DNA of 64,000 bases from the NCBI RefSeq assembly GCF_005886875.1, contig NZ_PNBY01000020.1:1-64000 (forward strand). The letters are read 5' to 3'. This document shows, in pieces, positions 52,891 through 62,377 of this stretch; the first letter of the stretch is position 1, and every line of letters starts with the position of its first letter. Origin of the DNA: Pseudoalteromonas aurantia. GTDB taxonomy: Bacteria; Pseudomonadota; Gammaproteobacteria; Enterobacterales; Alteromonadaceae. The notes below the pieces were generated by a model. The model did not search any database and was not told the origin of the DNA. It was given only the letters and a program-made list of their open reading frames with translations. Position numbers and translations under genes: made by a program.

Positions 52891-53142
52891 CTAATCCTTT
52901 TTGACCTCACCAGTCATTTTATTTACTTTGAGGTCTACAATACGACCGTTGCTTTGTAATATACGTACGATGAAGTGATCACCTTGCTCAGTGATCTTTA
53001 AAGTTTTTCCAGCATAGCTTGCGAGTGCAAGTTCTACCGCCTGTTTTTTGGTAATTGTCTGTTCAGTAGGCTTTTCAGCACTTAGGGCACTGTTTGAAGT
53101 TAAAAACAAACCCAGTAGAAACAAACAAACTGACAATCGCAT
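52891..53142 (-). CDS. PepSY-domain exported protein
   Basis: An 83-aa protein with a signal peptide (MRLSVCLFLLGLFLTSNSALS) and one PepSY domain (KKQAVELALASYAGKTLKIT then IVDLKVNKMTGEVKKD). PepSY proteins are thought to modulate peptidases or sensors in the cell envelope. The ATG at 53140-53142 with GGAG upstream suits the signal peptide; a start 12 codons earlier is less likely. As first gene of the PhoPQ-like operon it could feed into signal sensing; this is inference. Confidence 0.85.
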   Translation of the reverse strand: MRLSVCLFLLGLFLTSNSALSAEKPTEQTITKKQAVELALASYAGKTLKITEQGDHFIVRILQSNGRIVDLKVNKMTGEVKKD

Positions 53143-53232
53143 TTTACAAAGCTCCACGATCTTAAATTTACTTAACAAGAGTGTATAAGATTAGAAGTAA
53201 GGTGATTAACCTTTCCTGAACTTATACTCGGA

Positions 53233-53529
53233 TTAGAATACTTTTTTAAATGGTTTTACGGTACAACCTGAATATACGCCAGCGATAAAATAGGGATCAT
53301 CATTGGCCCATTCTTTGGCATCTTTCAAAGACGCAAATTCTGCGATGAGTAAAGACCCTGTAAATCCTGCTTCACCTGGTTCAGTAGAATCAATGGCGGG
53401 CAATGGACCGGCAGTGACTAATCTGTCCTGTGCTTGTAATTCAGTTAATCTTGCTAGGTGCGCAGGTCTTGCGCCCAAGCGCTTTTCTAACGAATTTTCT
53501 ACATCTATTGAGTAGATCATGTATAACAT
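53233..53529 (-). CDS. yciI: YciI family protein
   Basis: A 98-aa ferredoxin-like-fold protein, the same length as E. coli YciI, with [16 protein letters not shown], the [12 protein letters not shown] loop holding the conserved Asp, and the ending [11 protein letters not shown]. The family binds zinc or small ligands and its function is unsettled. It lies upstream of the PepSY gene with a 90-nt gap and is probably separate. Confidence 0.93.
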   Translation of the reverse strand: MLYMIYSIDVENSLEKRLGARPAHLARLTELQAQDRLVTAGPLPAIDSTEPGEAGFTGSLLIAEFASLKDAKEWANDDPYFIAGVYSGCTVKPFKKVF

Positions 53530-53700
53530 AGCTTTGCTAATCAGTAAGATAAAATTTCCTTATATTAGTCTGATTCATATTACGTTGTAAACGTTGATGC
53601 GATTTGTGTAGGGCTTTAACGTTAAATACTTGAAAATGACACGCCAAGACTGTTAGAGTCGCTCGGATATTAATTAAAAAATAATAATAAGGTTGTCTGC

Positions 53701-55125
53701 ATGAGTGCAAATCGTGAGCATTTTAGCTCCCGACTAGGGTTTATCTTAGCAGCAGCGGGATCTGCTGTTGGTATAGGTAACTTAGTTGGCTTTCCAGTAT
53801 CGGCTACCAAAAATGGTGGTGGTGCTTTTTTATTAGTCTATGCGCTATTTGTGGCATTTATATGTCTCCCTGTAATGATGGCTGAAATGGCGATGGGTCG
53901 AAAAGCACAGCAAGACCCATACGGCGCATATAAAACATTATCCGGCAATGATAAGAAATGGTCATTTGCGGGAATGCTCGCTGTTCTGACACCGTTTATG
54001 ATCGCGGTATTTTACATGGTAATTACGGTGTGGATATTTGGCTATCTTGCCCAGACAGCCCTGGGTAATTTAGATGCACTCGCTGATCCTAAGCATTTTG
54101 GGCAATTTATAAACCAATCAAGTGTGTTTTGGTACATGTTATTGGTAGGGGTGATTGTTAACCTGATCCTTGTTGGTGGCGTGAAGCAGGGGATTGAGAA
54201 AGCAGCGAAATTCTTAATGCCAGCATTGTTTGTGTTGTTAATAGGTCTCGTTGGCTATGTGCTGACCCTTGATAATGCAATGGCGGGCGTTCGTTATTAT
54301 GTTATTCCTGACTTTTCTAAAATGAATGCCAGTGTATTAAATGGCGCTCTGTCACAAGCATTCTTCTCGTTATCGTTGGGTATGGGTATTTTAATGACCT
54401 ATGCATCGTATATTTCTAAGAAAGAGGACATTGTTGGTGGTGCTAAAATGGTGGCAGTGACAGATTCATTGGTTGCGTTTATCGCCGGTTTAATGGTGTT
54501 ACCTGCTATATTTAGCTTTAATCCTGCGACCAATCCAGATGAATTGTCAGAGTCGTCAGTGTCAATGATTTTTGTTTACCTGCCCAAAATTTTGCTAGCT
54601 ATTCAATCTGATATTGGCTACACAGGTGCGTCAATTGTGGCATTTATATTCTTCTTGTTGGTATTTTTTGCCGCAATAACGTCTTTGGTTTCAATCATCG
54701 AAGTACCTACAGCGGCATTAATTGAAGAAAAAAAGGTAAGCCGGAAAACCGCATTAATCATATTGGCTGGTTCAACTGGGGCATTAACCGTCTTGTGTAC
54801 TATGTCTTTTGGTATGGTTGATTGGTTAACTCAGTTTATTAGTTATGGCGGTGCTCCCAAGAGTTTGTTCGATTTAGTGTACGATGTTTTTTACGATACG
54901 ATTTTACCGCTTAATGGGTTAATGGTATGTCTATTCGTAATCTACCGCTGGAAGAAAATAAAACTGTCTGAGGAGTTATCACTAGGGTGTGATGGTTACA
55001 AAGGAAGCTTCACCGAGAAATACGTGAATTTTTCACTGTCGACGTTTATTCCGGTTATTTTACTTATTATTTTTGTTAATACGGTCGCGACTAAGTTTTT
55101 TGCTGTGAGCTTATTTGGCTTTTAG
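53701..55125 (+). CDS. Neurotransmitter:sodium symporter family transporter (SNF/NSS)
   Basis: A 474-aa membrane protein with 11-12 hydrophobic spans. The NSS signature SRLGFILAAAGSAVGIGNL and FPVSATKNGGGAFLLVY near the N-terminus forms the Na+ and substrate sites of TM1, and SLGMGILMTYASYISK corresponds to TM6. Bacterial members take up amino acids such as Trp, Leu or Tyr; the substrate here is not evident. It is monocistronic with a terminator. Confidence 0.93.
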   Translation: MSANREHFSSRLGFILAAAGSAVGIGNLVGFPVSATKNGGGAFLLVYALFVAFICLPVMMAEMAMGRKAQQDPYGAYKTLSGNDKKWSFAGMLAVLTPFMIAVFYMVITVWIFGYLAQTALGNLDALADPKHFGQFINQSSVFWYMLLVGVIVNLILVGGVKQGIEKAAKFLMPALFVLLIGLVGYVLTLDNAMAGVRYYVIPDFSKMNASVLNGALSQAFFSLSLGMGILMTYASYISKKEDIVGGAKMVAVTDSLVAFIAGLMVLPAIFSFNPATNPDELSESSVSMIFVYLPKILLAIQSDIGYTGASIVAFIFFLLVFFAAITSLVSIIEVPTAALIEEKKVSRKTALIILAGSTGALTVLCTMSFGMVDWLTQFISYGGAPKSLFDLVYDVFYDTILPLNGLMVCLFVIYRWKKIKLSEELSLGCDGYKGSFTEKYVNFSLSTFIPVILLIIFVNTVATKFFAVSLFGF

Positions 55126-55143
55126 TAACGACGAGTGGTGATT

Positions 55144-55172
55144 AAAAGCCAGCATGAGTTGCTGGCTTTTTT
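55144..55172 (+). terminator. Intrinsic terminator of the NSS transporter gene
   Basis: A 10-bp stem AAAAGCCAGC / GCTGGCTTTT with a 7-nt loop and a T run, 18 nt after the stop codon. Confidence 0.9.
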
Positions 55173-55359
55173 GTTTTTACTGATATTTTCTAAGGAATGG
55201 CCTTGTCTACACGCAGGCATTGTTATGTGAAGAATGCGGTATCAGGGGGCTGGAAGTCGTTGCTCTCTTATCTGAGACATTTCATCGACTAATCAGTGAC
55301 GAATGGTAAATTTTGTTTAAAAATGTGTGTTACTTAATAACACTCGTTTGGAATTTTTC

Positions 55360-57381
55360 ATGTCATATAGAAACCGTCTTGCGGTCGCGATTTGCGCGTT
55401 ATTACCCGTAATGGCCCACGCTGATAGCATTTTCACTGCCAAAGATATCTTTTCACTAGAATATGCCAGTGATGTACAGCTTTCACCTGACGGTGAGCAA
55501 ATAGTTTACGTACGTAACAGTAATGACGTTATGAATGACAGTAAACGTCGCAACCTGTGGTTGGTAAATACAAAAACCAATGAGCAGACGCCATTGTTTT
55601 CAGGGGCAAATCAGTTTAGTCACCCTCGATGGTCTGCTGATGGTAAAAAAGTGGCATTCATCAGCAATGTATCGGGTTCCACGCAAATACATGTGCATTA
55701 TTTAGCTGAAAATAGAACCGCGCTTGTGTCACAACTCACCTCTGGTGTGAGTAACTTAACTTGGTCACCTGACAGTCAGTGGCTTGCTTTTAGCCAACAG
55801 GTCAATGAAAAGCCAACAGTGGTTGCAAAAATGCCTGTAAAACCTAAAGGCGCTAACTGGTCTGAGCCTGCTATTGTTATCGATAAAGCCTATTATCAGG
55901 CTGATGGGCGTGGTTTGGTAAAACCAGGTTATAAGCAGATTTTTGTTTTACCTTGCGAAGGCGGTACACCAAGACAGTTAACCTCAGGTGAGTTTCACCA
56001 CAGTGGCAAACTTGCATGGCGTCGTGATTCTAAATCGATAGTATTCTCCGCAAACAGAATTGCGGATTGGGAATATAAAAGGTTAGAAGGTGATTTGTTC
56101 GAGATCAGTTTAGATAACAAATTAACCCAACTTACGTCGGCACCAGGTAGAGAGCATTCGCCTAGTTTCTCTGAAAATGGTAAACAGTTGGCATATTTAA
56201 GCGCTTCTAACGCACCAAATCCTTATCGTAACCACAAACTAAATATTATGACGTGGCGTACTAAAAAGTCAGAAATGATTGCCAGTGATTTTGACCGTTC
56301 GATACAAAACCCCACGTGGATTGGTTCATCTAAGCTCGCAATGTCGTATGACGATTTTGGCAAACGCAAGCTTGCGACCATTTCCACAAGCGGGAAAATT
56401 AAAGACTTAACCGATACCGTGTCAGGGAGCACGTTAGGCCGACCTTATTTAAGTGGTTCATTTAGCGCTAATTACGCCGGTGATATTGCATATACATTAG
56501 GCACAAGTGAACGACCGTCAAATGTCGCGATGGTGAGTAGCCGGGGTAAAGTGAAGCAGTTAACGTCTTTGAACGAAGATTTGCTCGCTCATAAACGACT
56601 TGGTAAAGTGCATGAAATCAATTACAAATCATCATTTGATGGTGAAGCAATACAAGGTTGGTATATAACACCTCCCAATTTTGATCCGACTAAAAAATAC
56701 CCTTTATTGTTAGAAATTCACGGCGGCCCTCACTTAGCTTATGGTCCTCACTTTTCTGCTGAGCTCCAACGATATGCAGCAGAGGGCTATGTGGTATTTT
56801 ATGACAATCACCGAGGTAGCAGCTCATACGGCGAGCGTTTTGCGATGCTATTAAAATATAAATATAGCTCTAAAGAGGATTTTGCAGACCACGACTCAGG
56901 GGTTGATGCAATGATAAAAACAGGCTTTATCGATGAGCAAAATTTATTTATTGCAGGGGGATCCGCTGGCGGTATTGCGACTGCTTATGCTATTGGATTA
57001 ACAGAGCGTTTTAATGCCGCAGTGGTAGTAAAACCAGTAATTAACTGGCTTAGCAAAGTACTTACCGCAGACAGTGGTTTAACCCAGATCCCTACACAGT
57101 TTCCAGGGATGCCTTGGGATCATGTTGAGCACTACTGGCAGCGTTCACCTATGTCTCTCGTTGGTAATGTTACAACACCAACCATGTTAATGACCGGTGA
57201 AGAGGATTTGCGAACACCGATGGCAGAGACTGAGCAGTATTATCAAGCATTAAAGCTACGTAAAATAGATACCGTTCTTATAAAAATACCGGGCGCACCA
57301 CACGGTATTGCAGGAAGACCATCGCGTATGATCAGTAAAATTGAGCATACCCTAGCATGGTTCGAAAAGTATAAGAAATAA
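55360..57381 (+). CDS. Exported S9-family prolyl-oligopeptidase-type peptidase
   Basis: A 673-aa serine peptidase. It has a signal peptide (MSYRNRLAVAICALLPVMAHA), a WD40-like beta-propeller (residues ~40-400, TolB-like repeats such as LSPDGEQIVYVRN, HPRWSADGKKVAFIS and LTWSPDSQWLAFS) and an alpha/beta hydrolase domain. The catalytic triad is visible: Ser in GGSAGGIATAY, Asp in MTGEEDLRTPMAE, His in GAPHGIAGRPS. It resembles acylaminoacyl or dipeptidyl peptidases. The ATG at 55360 fits the signal peptide; an in-frame GTG 11 codons earlier does not. Confidence 0.92.
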   Translation: MSYRNRLAVAICALLPVMAHADSIFTAKDIFSLEYASDVQLSPDGEQIVYVRNSNDVMNDSKRRNLWLVNTKTNEQTPLFSGANQFSHPRWSADGKKVAFISNVSGSTQIHVHYLAENRTALVSQLTSGVSNLTWSPDSQWLAFSQQVNEKPTVVAKMPVKPKGANWSEPAIVIDKAYYQADGRGLVKPGYKQIFVLPCEGGTPRQLTSGEFHHSGKLAWRRDSKSIVFSANRIADWEYKRLEGDLFEISLDNKLTQLTSAPGREHSPSFSENGKQLAYLSASNAPNPYRNHKLNIMTWRTKKSEMIASDFDRSIQNPTWIGSSKLAMSYDDFGKRKLATISTSGKIKDLTDTVSGSTLGRPYLSGSFSANYAGDIAYTLGTSERPSNVAMVSSRGKVKQLTSLNEDLLAHKRLGKVHEINYKSSFDGEAIQGWYITPPNFDPTKKYPLLLEIHGGPHLAYGPHFSAELQRYAAEGYVVFYDNHRGSSSYGERFAMLLKYKYSSKEDFADHDSGVDAMIKTGFIDEQNLFIAGGSAGGIATAYAIGLTERFNAAVVVKPVINWLSKVLTADSGLTQIPTQFPGMPWDHVEHYWQRSPMSLVGNVTTPTMLMTGEEDLRTPMAETEQYYQALKLRKIDTVLIKIPGAPHGIAGRPSRMISKIEHTLAWFEKYKK

Positions 57382-57386
57382 AGCAT

Positions 57387-57420
57387 AGAAAGAATGGGCA
57401 TTTAGGTGCCCATTCTTTCT
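57387..57420. terminator. Bidirectional terminator between the S9 peptidase and the STAND operon
   Basis: A perfect 14-bp stem AGAAAGAATGGGCA / TGCCCATTCTTTCT with a 6-nt loop, 5 nt after the S9 stop and 10 nt before the stop of the opposing gene. The T content is moderate. Confidence 0.8.
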
Positions 57421-57430
57421 ACAGTGATCG

Positions 57431-57997
57431 TTAGTCACATAGTGGTAATGAATAAAATTCAAGCATTAATTTGAAGTGGCCATCACTGACATACTCATTT
57501 GATAGTATTTTGCCTTGACCAGTAACATAATCACCTTCAAAAGAATGTACCAGCTCACCTTCCATGACAACTTGTTGACTGTGCTTCGCCCAATAAATGC
57601 GTATTCCTTGTTTAGTGCCTCGAAATGAAGAGAAATAATCGTTAAATTCTCTTTCTTTGCCTTTTATCGGGTTTAATTCAAAGTCAACATTTTCTAACAT
57701 ATCTTGCCCAAAAGAACTAAAAACTGCTAATTGAAACGTATCGTTGATGATTGTATCGAAATCCCACCAAGGTTTATTTCTTTGCTTTAACTCAGCACTG
57801 GCGGCCAATAGAGGTACTTCAAAATGACGTTTAACAATAGGTTTTTGTGCATGTTTAGCATAAATAGTATCAATAACTAATAACTCTTGAGAGTTGAGAC
57901 CCGCTTCTTCTCCGTGTTCAAACTCGCTAATAGATTTTGCGATCAGGTGATCTTCAAGTGACTTTAATACCTTGTCTGTGATCTTAACCTTGTTCAT
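57431..57997 (-). CDS. Hypothetical protein, 188 aa, last gene of the Lon-STAND operon
   Basis: I do not recognise it. It has no signal peptide and no membrane span. The N-terminal ~60 residues are helical and charged (KVLKSLEDHLIAKSISEFEHG); the rest alternates short hydrophobic and polar stretches as in a beta-rich domain (GIRIYWAKHSQQVVMEGELV). Its ATG overlaps the stop of the sigma-like gene by 4 nt, so it works with that protein; an anti-sigma, effector or adaptor role is possible but not shown. Confidence 0.75.
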   Translation of the reverse strand: MNKVKITDKVLKSLEDHLIAKSISEFEHGEEAGLNSQELLVIDTIYAKHAQKPIVKRHFEVPLLAASAELKQRNKPWWDFDTIINDTFQLAVFSSFGQDMLENVDFELNPIKGKEREFNDYFSSFRGTKQGIRIYWAKHSQQVVMEGELVHSFEGDYVTGQGKILSNEYVSDGHFKLMLEFYSLPLCD

Positions 57998-58740
57998 ACT
58001 GATATTGTCTCATTTAATTTGTTGCTGTGATTGAGAAAGTAGATGTCTAAATTTGAGCTGTTAAGTTCTAAATCTAATTCAGACTCTTTGACTCTGTGAG
58101 AGAGTTTATTTACAAATCGTGATATATGGGTAATTGCTGTATTGCCTTGAAATCCATGTAATTGACCTAGTTGCTTTTGTGTTTGCCCACTTTGTCTAAA
58201 CGACAATGAGAAGAAGTCAATAAACAAAGCTTGCTTGCGTTGATCTTTTTCTTGACCGATAGTTTCAAGTAGTAAGTTTATGAATTTGTTTGCACTTTTA
58301 TCAATTTGTATTCCTTGATGAGGCGTTAATTGAGAGGCAGGCATCATTTCTATAACATTATTCGAATGCTCTGAACTTTGGCCGTCATAAACATGTGTCA
58401 ATTGTATTGAATTAGTGTCGTCAAGTGAGTTAGCTAACTCACTTGGAGACTTTTTACGGAATGTGACGTTGTTACTCATATCTAAATACGCGCACTCGAA
58501 AGCTCGATAAGTGTATGCCTTTAGTAAATGATTAAATTCATTTTGAATGCTCAATTTATCTTCACTGATAGCATTATTGTCGAGCGTTAATTCTCGCTGT
58601 GTAGCTTTGATCACTTTTAGCAAGGTCTCTTGTATGATCGCTTCGGTGTCAATACGGTGGTCTGATATCGATTTCTTTTTGGTTAAAAATTTAATAAATC
58701 GGTAAGCCTCTTGCACCGATTCTTTTTGATGAAACCACAT
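57994..58740 (-). CDS. Divergent sigma-70-like (ECF-type) protein
   Basis: A 248-aa protein whose two ends look like sigma factor regions. Residues ~30-45 (DTEAIIQETLLKVIKA) match region 2.2 and the helix FNHLLKAYTYRAFECAYLDM resembles regions 2.3-2.4. After a ~90-residue linker, SFRQSGQTQKQLGQLHGFQG and ITHISRFVNKLSHRVKE resemble the region 4 helix-turn-helix. The linker is longer than in most ECF factors, and the match is by eye only. It lies 52 nt after the Lon-STAND gene. Confidence 0.55.
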   Translation of the reverse strand: MWFHQKESVQEAYRFIKFLTKKKSISDHRIDTEAIIQETLLKVIKATQRELTLDNNAISEDKLSIQNEFNHLLKAYTYRAFECAYLDMSNNVTFRKKSPSELANSLDDTNSIQLTHVYDGQSSEHSNNVIEMMPASQLTPHQGIQIDKSANKFINLLLETIGQEKDQRKQALFIDFFSLSFRQSGQTQKQLGQLHGFQGNTAITHISRFVNKLSHRVKESELDLELNSSNLDIYFLNHSNKLNETISV

Positions 58741-58792
58741 CTACACCTCCTTAATTATTGTTTTTTTACTATCAAAAATATTTGCACAGATG

Positions 58793-61700
58793 TTATGGCG
58801 TTATATTTTTAGAGCATTTCAAAGTTTTTATTTGATGGTTGAATTTATCTAATGCTTTAAGCCACCCTGAATTTGGGGTATTTGCAATATGTCCCTCAGT
58901 AAACGTTTGTCCTTTTGAAAAATAGTTACATGCAATACTATTTTGTTTCAACTCAGCAGCAATGTATCCTAGATTGAATAGCTTTTTTCTGTGGCTTGTT
59001 TTGTATTGGACGTTTTTGGGTTGCTTTTCTACTAATATTGAAGTGATTTCTTTGGCTTTTTCAAAGTACTCTATCGCAGTTTGTTTTTTTCCAGAGTTGT
59101 ATAAATGGTTTGCGTATTTTGAATATATGCTTTGAAGTAAATTTGCAAAATGTAAGTTTTGCTTGTCTTGACTAGCGAGCTGCTTGGCTGTATCGATCGC
59201 CAATTTATAACTTTTACTACTCATTAATGGTGAGTTTGTTTTTGCATAGTATTCGGCATAAGCACTATACAGCTCTGCTGTATGGCCAAGCCAATCTATA
59301 TTTGTATTGTCTAACTTCTTAAGTTTTGTGGCTATTTCCATACCTGACATAAAGTACGTTTGAGCTTTAGCCATCTGCTTTGTTGTGATAGATCGTTTAC
59401 CTAAGCGCGTGGCAAGTAATAACTGCGCAACTTGCACATGTATATTATCAGGATCTTTGATAGCGTAGGTAGCAGCTATTTCATTAGCATTTTCATAATA
59501 ACTATATGCTGCTGTTTTATCAGTGTCTAATTCAGCGAGGTTTATGTACGTTCTTAGTAAGTTATACTTCAAGTTTAGGTGATTTGGATCTTTGTATAGT
59601 TGGCTTTCTAAAATAGATTTCGCTTGGAGCAGCATAGGAGTCGCTTGAGAACCGGAGTCGGATGTCAAAGCGAGATTTCTCAAAATATCTACTTTTAAAT
59701 TGCTAATATGTTGGTCAAATTCTTTAGATAAAGCTAGATCATTGAGGCTAGTTAAAAGGGCATTGAGTTCAGTTCTCGCAGGTATAACATCGCCTGAGTC
59801 GAGTGCGATGATAGCTAATTTTGTAGCGATCTCTATCGTGAGCAACGTCATTTTATCGGTCTTTTCTAAGAGTGTATCAGCTAAAGTGATTGCCTTCACA
59901 AAGTAATCATGCGATTTTTTAGACTCACCATGTTTTAGTAGGAGAGCGCCTAACTGGTAATTAAACTCTATGATCACTTGCTTTTGCGCAGCGCTTTGTG
60001 ACGTTAAATCTGCAAATGTCGACAGTCTTTTCTGCACTGTATCTAAGGCTTTTTCAATTGTATCTATGTGGCTGGAGTCGTCTTGTCTTAGCGTTTTTAT
60101 TTGTATCAATAACAATCGTAATTTGTCGACATCCGTTAGCGGCAAATCTTCAATACTTTCTGTGAGTTGAGTTAAGTGTTGATTTAGGTATTTCCGGTGA
60201 TAGGTTGGTAAATACTGAGTTATAAGCGGTTCTAGTGAGTCAATATTGACAAGCACGGTCTCTTTTAAACTCGACAGTGCGTTACTTGCTCTTAGCTGCT
60301 CTTTTTGTATTTGCTGTTTTTGTACATAGGCGAAGATGGCAGAGCCCAAAGCTATACAGAATAAGATACTAGTACTGATAAGTTGACGTTTTTGACTTGT
60401 GTTTTTTTGCTCTAGTGATGATTGATAGCCTTGTTGAGACTGCATTATGTAGTCTCGAACTTCTTGTAGGCAAATTGTGCCAGGCTGGCTTAGGTATTTT
60501 GCGCCCTCTTGAAGTTCATATTTACTTAGCACATATGCATGCTGATCTTGCGTGTTACTTAAGCACTGCTTCCACAATATAAATTTGGCTTCAATACCAT
60601 GAAACCATTGAAGGTAGCTTTTTCTATCGTTTAGCCAAATATAAAAGCGAGGCCAAATTTGCTGATCTAAGGATAAATCTTCAGCAATAGTGATGAGGCA
60701 GTCATGCGTTAGCTTTACGTAGGGAGGTGACTTATGAACTTGATGTCTGATAATGAGCTGTTTTTCTATTAGCTCACTAACCAGCTCTTTCAGATGTGGG
60801 TAGTTTTGCAATAGTACGGTGAAGTCGACATGTTTTGCGTAACTATTACCATGTAAATTAACGCCAATAAAAAGTTCAAAGAATTGCTCTGTGAGTTGTT
60901 CATGATGACCCAGGATCCGCTCAGCTTGTTTATAAATAACACCGGTTAATTTATTTAACTGCAAGTATTGGGCATGTGTTAGTTGTTTTGGATGTTCGGT
61001 TTTTATTGCTAAGCCATGCATTTGTGTGAGTAGATATTCGACTGCAGGCAGCCCATGTGAGAGTTTAAGTGCCTCGGTCTGTATTGTTTGAGCAAGGCCT
61101 GGTTCAAGTGTTAAGCCTAGGGCTATAGACTGGTTCTCAATAATATTTATCCAACTTTTTGCTGATAAACTGTGAGTAACGTAAAAGTCATGACCTATCA
61201 TGTCAGTGTAATGAAGATACTCACTACGGATACTAACTATGACTGTGATAGGGGTAAGTTCACCAAGTAAAGCAAGTGATTGCAATATTTGACTATTTAA
61301 ATCTGAATCATACAATTCTTCAAATTGATCGATGAACCATATATAGGGTGTTTTGTGGGCACTTAAATGGGCTGAAATCTCATCCAAGTAAGTGGTATTT
61401 TGCTGCAGTAAATGGTCTACAAATTGCGCGACAGGTATTTCTAACATCGACAAGATGACACTAAAGCCTGCATCACTCGATGACACAAAGTCTGTAAGAA
61501 GCTCATGACTATCTGCGAATTGCTTGGGGGCCGCAATATGCCATTTTAAATTGGGGTGTTCTTTAAGTAACGCAGGCAGTAAACCTGCTTTTACTAAGCT
61601 TGACTTTCCACTACCAGAAACACCATGAACTTTTATTAGTGAAGGCCCATCACTGTAGAGAGCATGTAAATCCGAGATTTGCTTGTCTCTGCCAAAAAAA

Positions 61701-62377
61701 TAGAAGGCATCGTAGGGGTCAAAACTACATAGGCCTTTAAAAGTCAGCGCTTCTGCTACAACTGAGCCATCGAAATCATGACTGAGTAAAGTTTGGATCG
61801 CTTGGCTAATATGCTCGACGGGGCATACGGTACCGCCATTGCTAACGATTTTGTCTATCAATGCTGGAATAATATCTGTGTCATTGGCCTTGGGCACAAA
61901 TACAATAAAAGCTTGATTGGGGTGTTTTTGCATTGCGTGAAGTGCACCCATGAGCTTTTCATTTATGTGGCCAACACTATGGACGTTACCACTTGAAGAT
62001 ACCTCTCCTGTAGCAAAAATATGCTCAATAAGGGGGGCGTGCTTTTCTAGGTGTTTTCGATATGCTAAGGCGGCCCCTAGCGAATAGCCTAGACCTACAC
62101 TTGTACTTTCTTCTTGTAAGCTAATGCTTTCTTGTGCATCACAATGCATATCCAGCTCAATAAAAAACTGGTTTTCCTGACGGTCTATTGGGTTCAATGT
62201 CATGAAAGCGGCTTCAGCGGCCATAGTAAAGTAATTCAGTTGTTCTGTGAGCTTATAGCCAAATGTGAGAACAAGGTTATTTGCAAGTTTTACTTTAACT
62301 TTTTGTTGGTCTTTGGGCTTTATGAATCGAAATTTAGGCTGATAGGTATAGTGCTTATCAGATAAAAGAATATGCAT
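58793..62377 (-). CDS. Lon-like protease / nSTAND1 NTPase / transmembrane / TPR-like fusion protein
   Basis: A 1194-aa multidomain protein. Residues ~1-200 match the Lon (S16) proteolytic domain: Ser99 in GLGYSLGAALA, then FATGEVSSSGNVHSVGHINEK with Lys141, FVPKANDTDI and VCPVEHI. Ser-Lys spacing is 42, against 43 in E. coli Lon. Residues ~213-560 are an nSTAND1 NTPase: FKGLCSFDPYDAFYFFGRDK, Walker A GVSGSGKSS (252-260) and Walker B YIWFIDQFEELYD. A membrane helix is at ~666-686. Residues ~700-1180 are TPR-like helical repeats. The expected logic is repeat-domain sensing, NTPase switching and protease output. The protease domain at the N-terminus of a STAND protein is unusual. Confidence 0.85.
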   Translation of the reverse strand: MHILLSDKHYTYQPKFRFIKPKDQQKVKVKLANNLVLTFGYKLTEQLNYFTMAAEAAFMTLNPIDRQENQFFIELDMHCDAQESISLQEESTSVGLGYSLGAALAYRKHLEKHAPLIEHIFATGEVSSSGNVHSVGHINEKLMGALHAMQKHPNQAFIVFVPKANDTDIIPALIDKIVSNGGTVCPVEHISQAIQTLLSHDFDGSVVAEALTFKGLCSFDPYDAFYFFGRDKQISDLHALYSDGPSLIKVHGVSGSGKSSLVKAGLLPALLKEHPNLKWHIAAPKQFADSHELLTDFVSSSDAGFSVILSMLEIPVAQFVDHLLQQNTTYLDEISAHLSAHKTPYIWFIDQFEELYDSDLNSQILQSLALLGELTPITVIVSIRSEYLHYTDMIGHDFYVTHSLSAKSWINIIENQSIALGLTLEPGLAQTIQTEALKLSHGLPAVEYLLTQMHGLAIKTEHPKQLTHAQYLQLNKLTGVIYKQAERILGHHEQLTEQFFELFIGVNLHGNSYAKHVDFTVLLQNYPHLKELVSELIEKQLIIRHQVHKSPPYVKLTHDCLITIAEDLSLDQQIWPRFYIWLNDRKSYLQWFHGIEAKFILWKQCLSNTQDQHAYVLSKYELQEGAKYLSQPGTICLQEVRDYIMQSQQGYQSSLEQKNTSQKRQLISTSILFCIALGSAIFAYVQKQQIQKEQLRASNALSSLKETVLVNIDSLEPLITQYLPTYHRKYLNQHLTQLTESIEDLPLTDVDKLRLLLIQIKTLRQDDSSHIDTIEKALDTVQKRLSTFADLTSQSAAQKQVIIEFNYQLGALLLKHGESKKSHDYFVKAITLADTLLEKTDKMTLLTIEIATKLAIIALDSGDVIPARTELNALLTSLNDLALSKEFDQHISNLKVDILRNLALTSDSGSQATPMLLQAKSILESQLYKDPNHLNLKYNLLRTYINLAELDTDKTAAYSYYENANEIAATYAIKDPDNIHVQVAQLLLATRLGKRSITTKQMAKAQTYFMSGMEIATKLKKLDNTNIDWLGHTAELYSAYAEYYAKTNSPLMSSKSYKLAIDTAKQLASQDKQNLHFANLLQSIYSKYANHLYNSGKKQTAIEYFEKAKEITSILVEKQPKNVQYKTSHRKKLFNLGYIAAELKQNSIACNYFSKGQTFTEGHIANTPNSGWLKALDKFNHQIKTLKCSKNITP

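Noticed and set aside
53143..53232. PhoP-box-like direct repeats before the PepSY gene
   Set aside because: GTTAA/TTTAA-like repeats exist but are too degenerate in an AT-rich context to claim a site.
57387..57420. Transposon terminal inverted repeat
   Set aside because: The 14-bp palindrome is a single hairpin between convergent genes and has no distant partner that I could see; it acts as a terminator.
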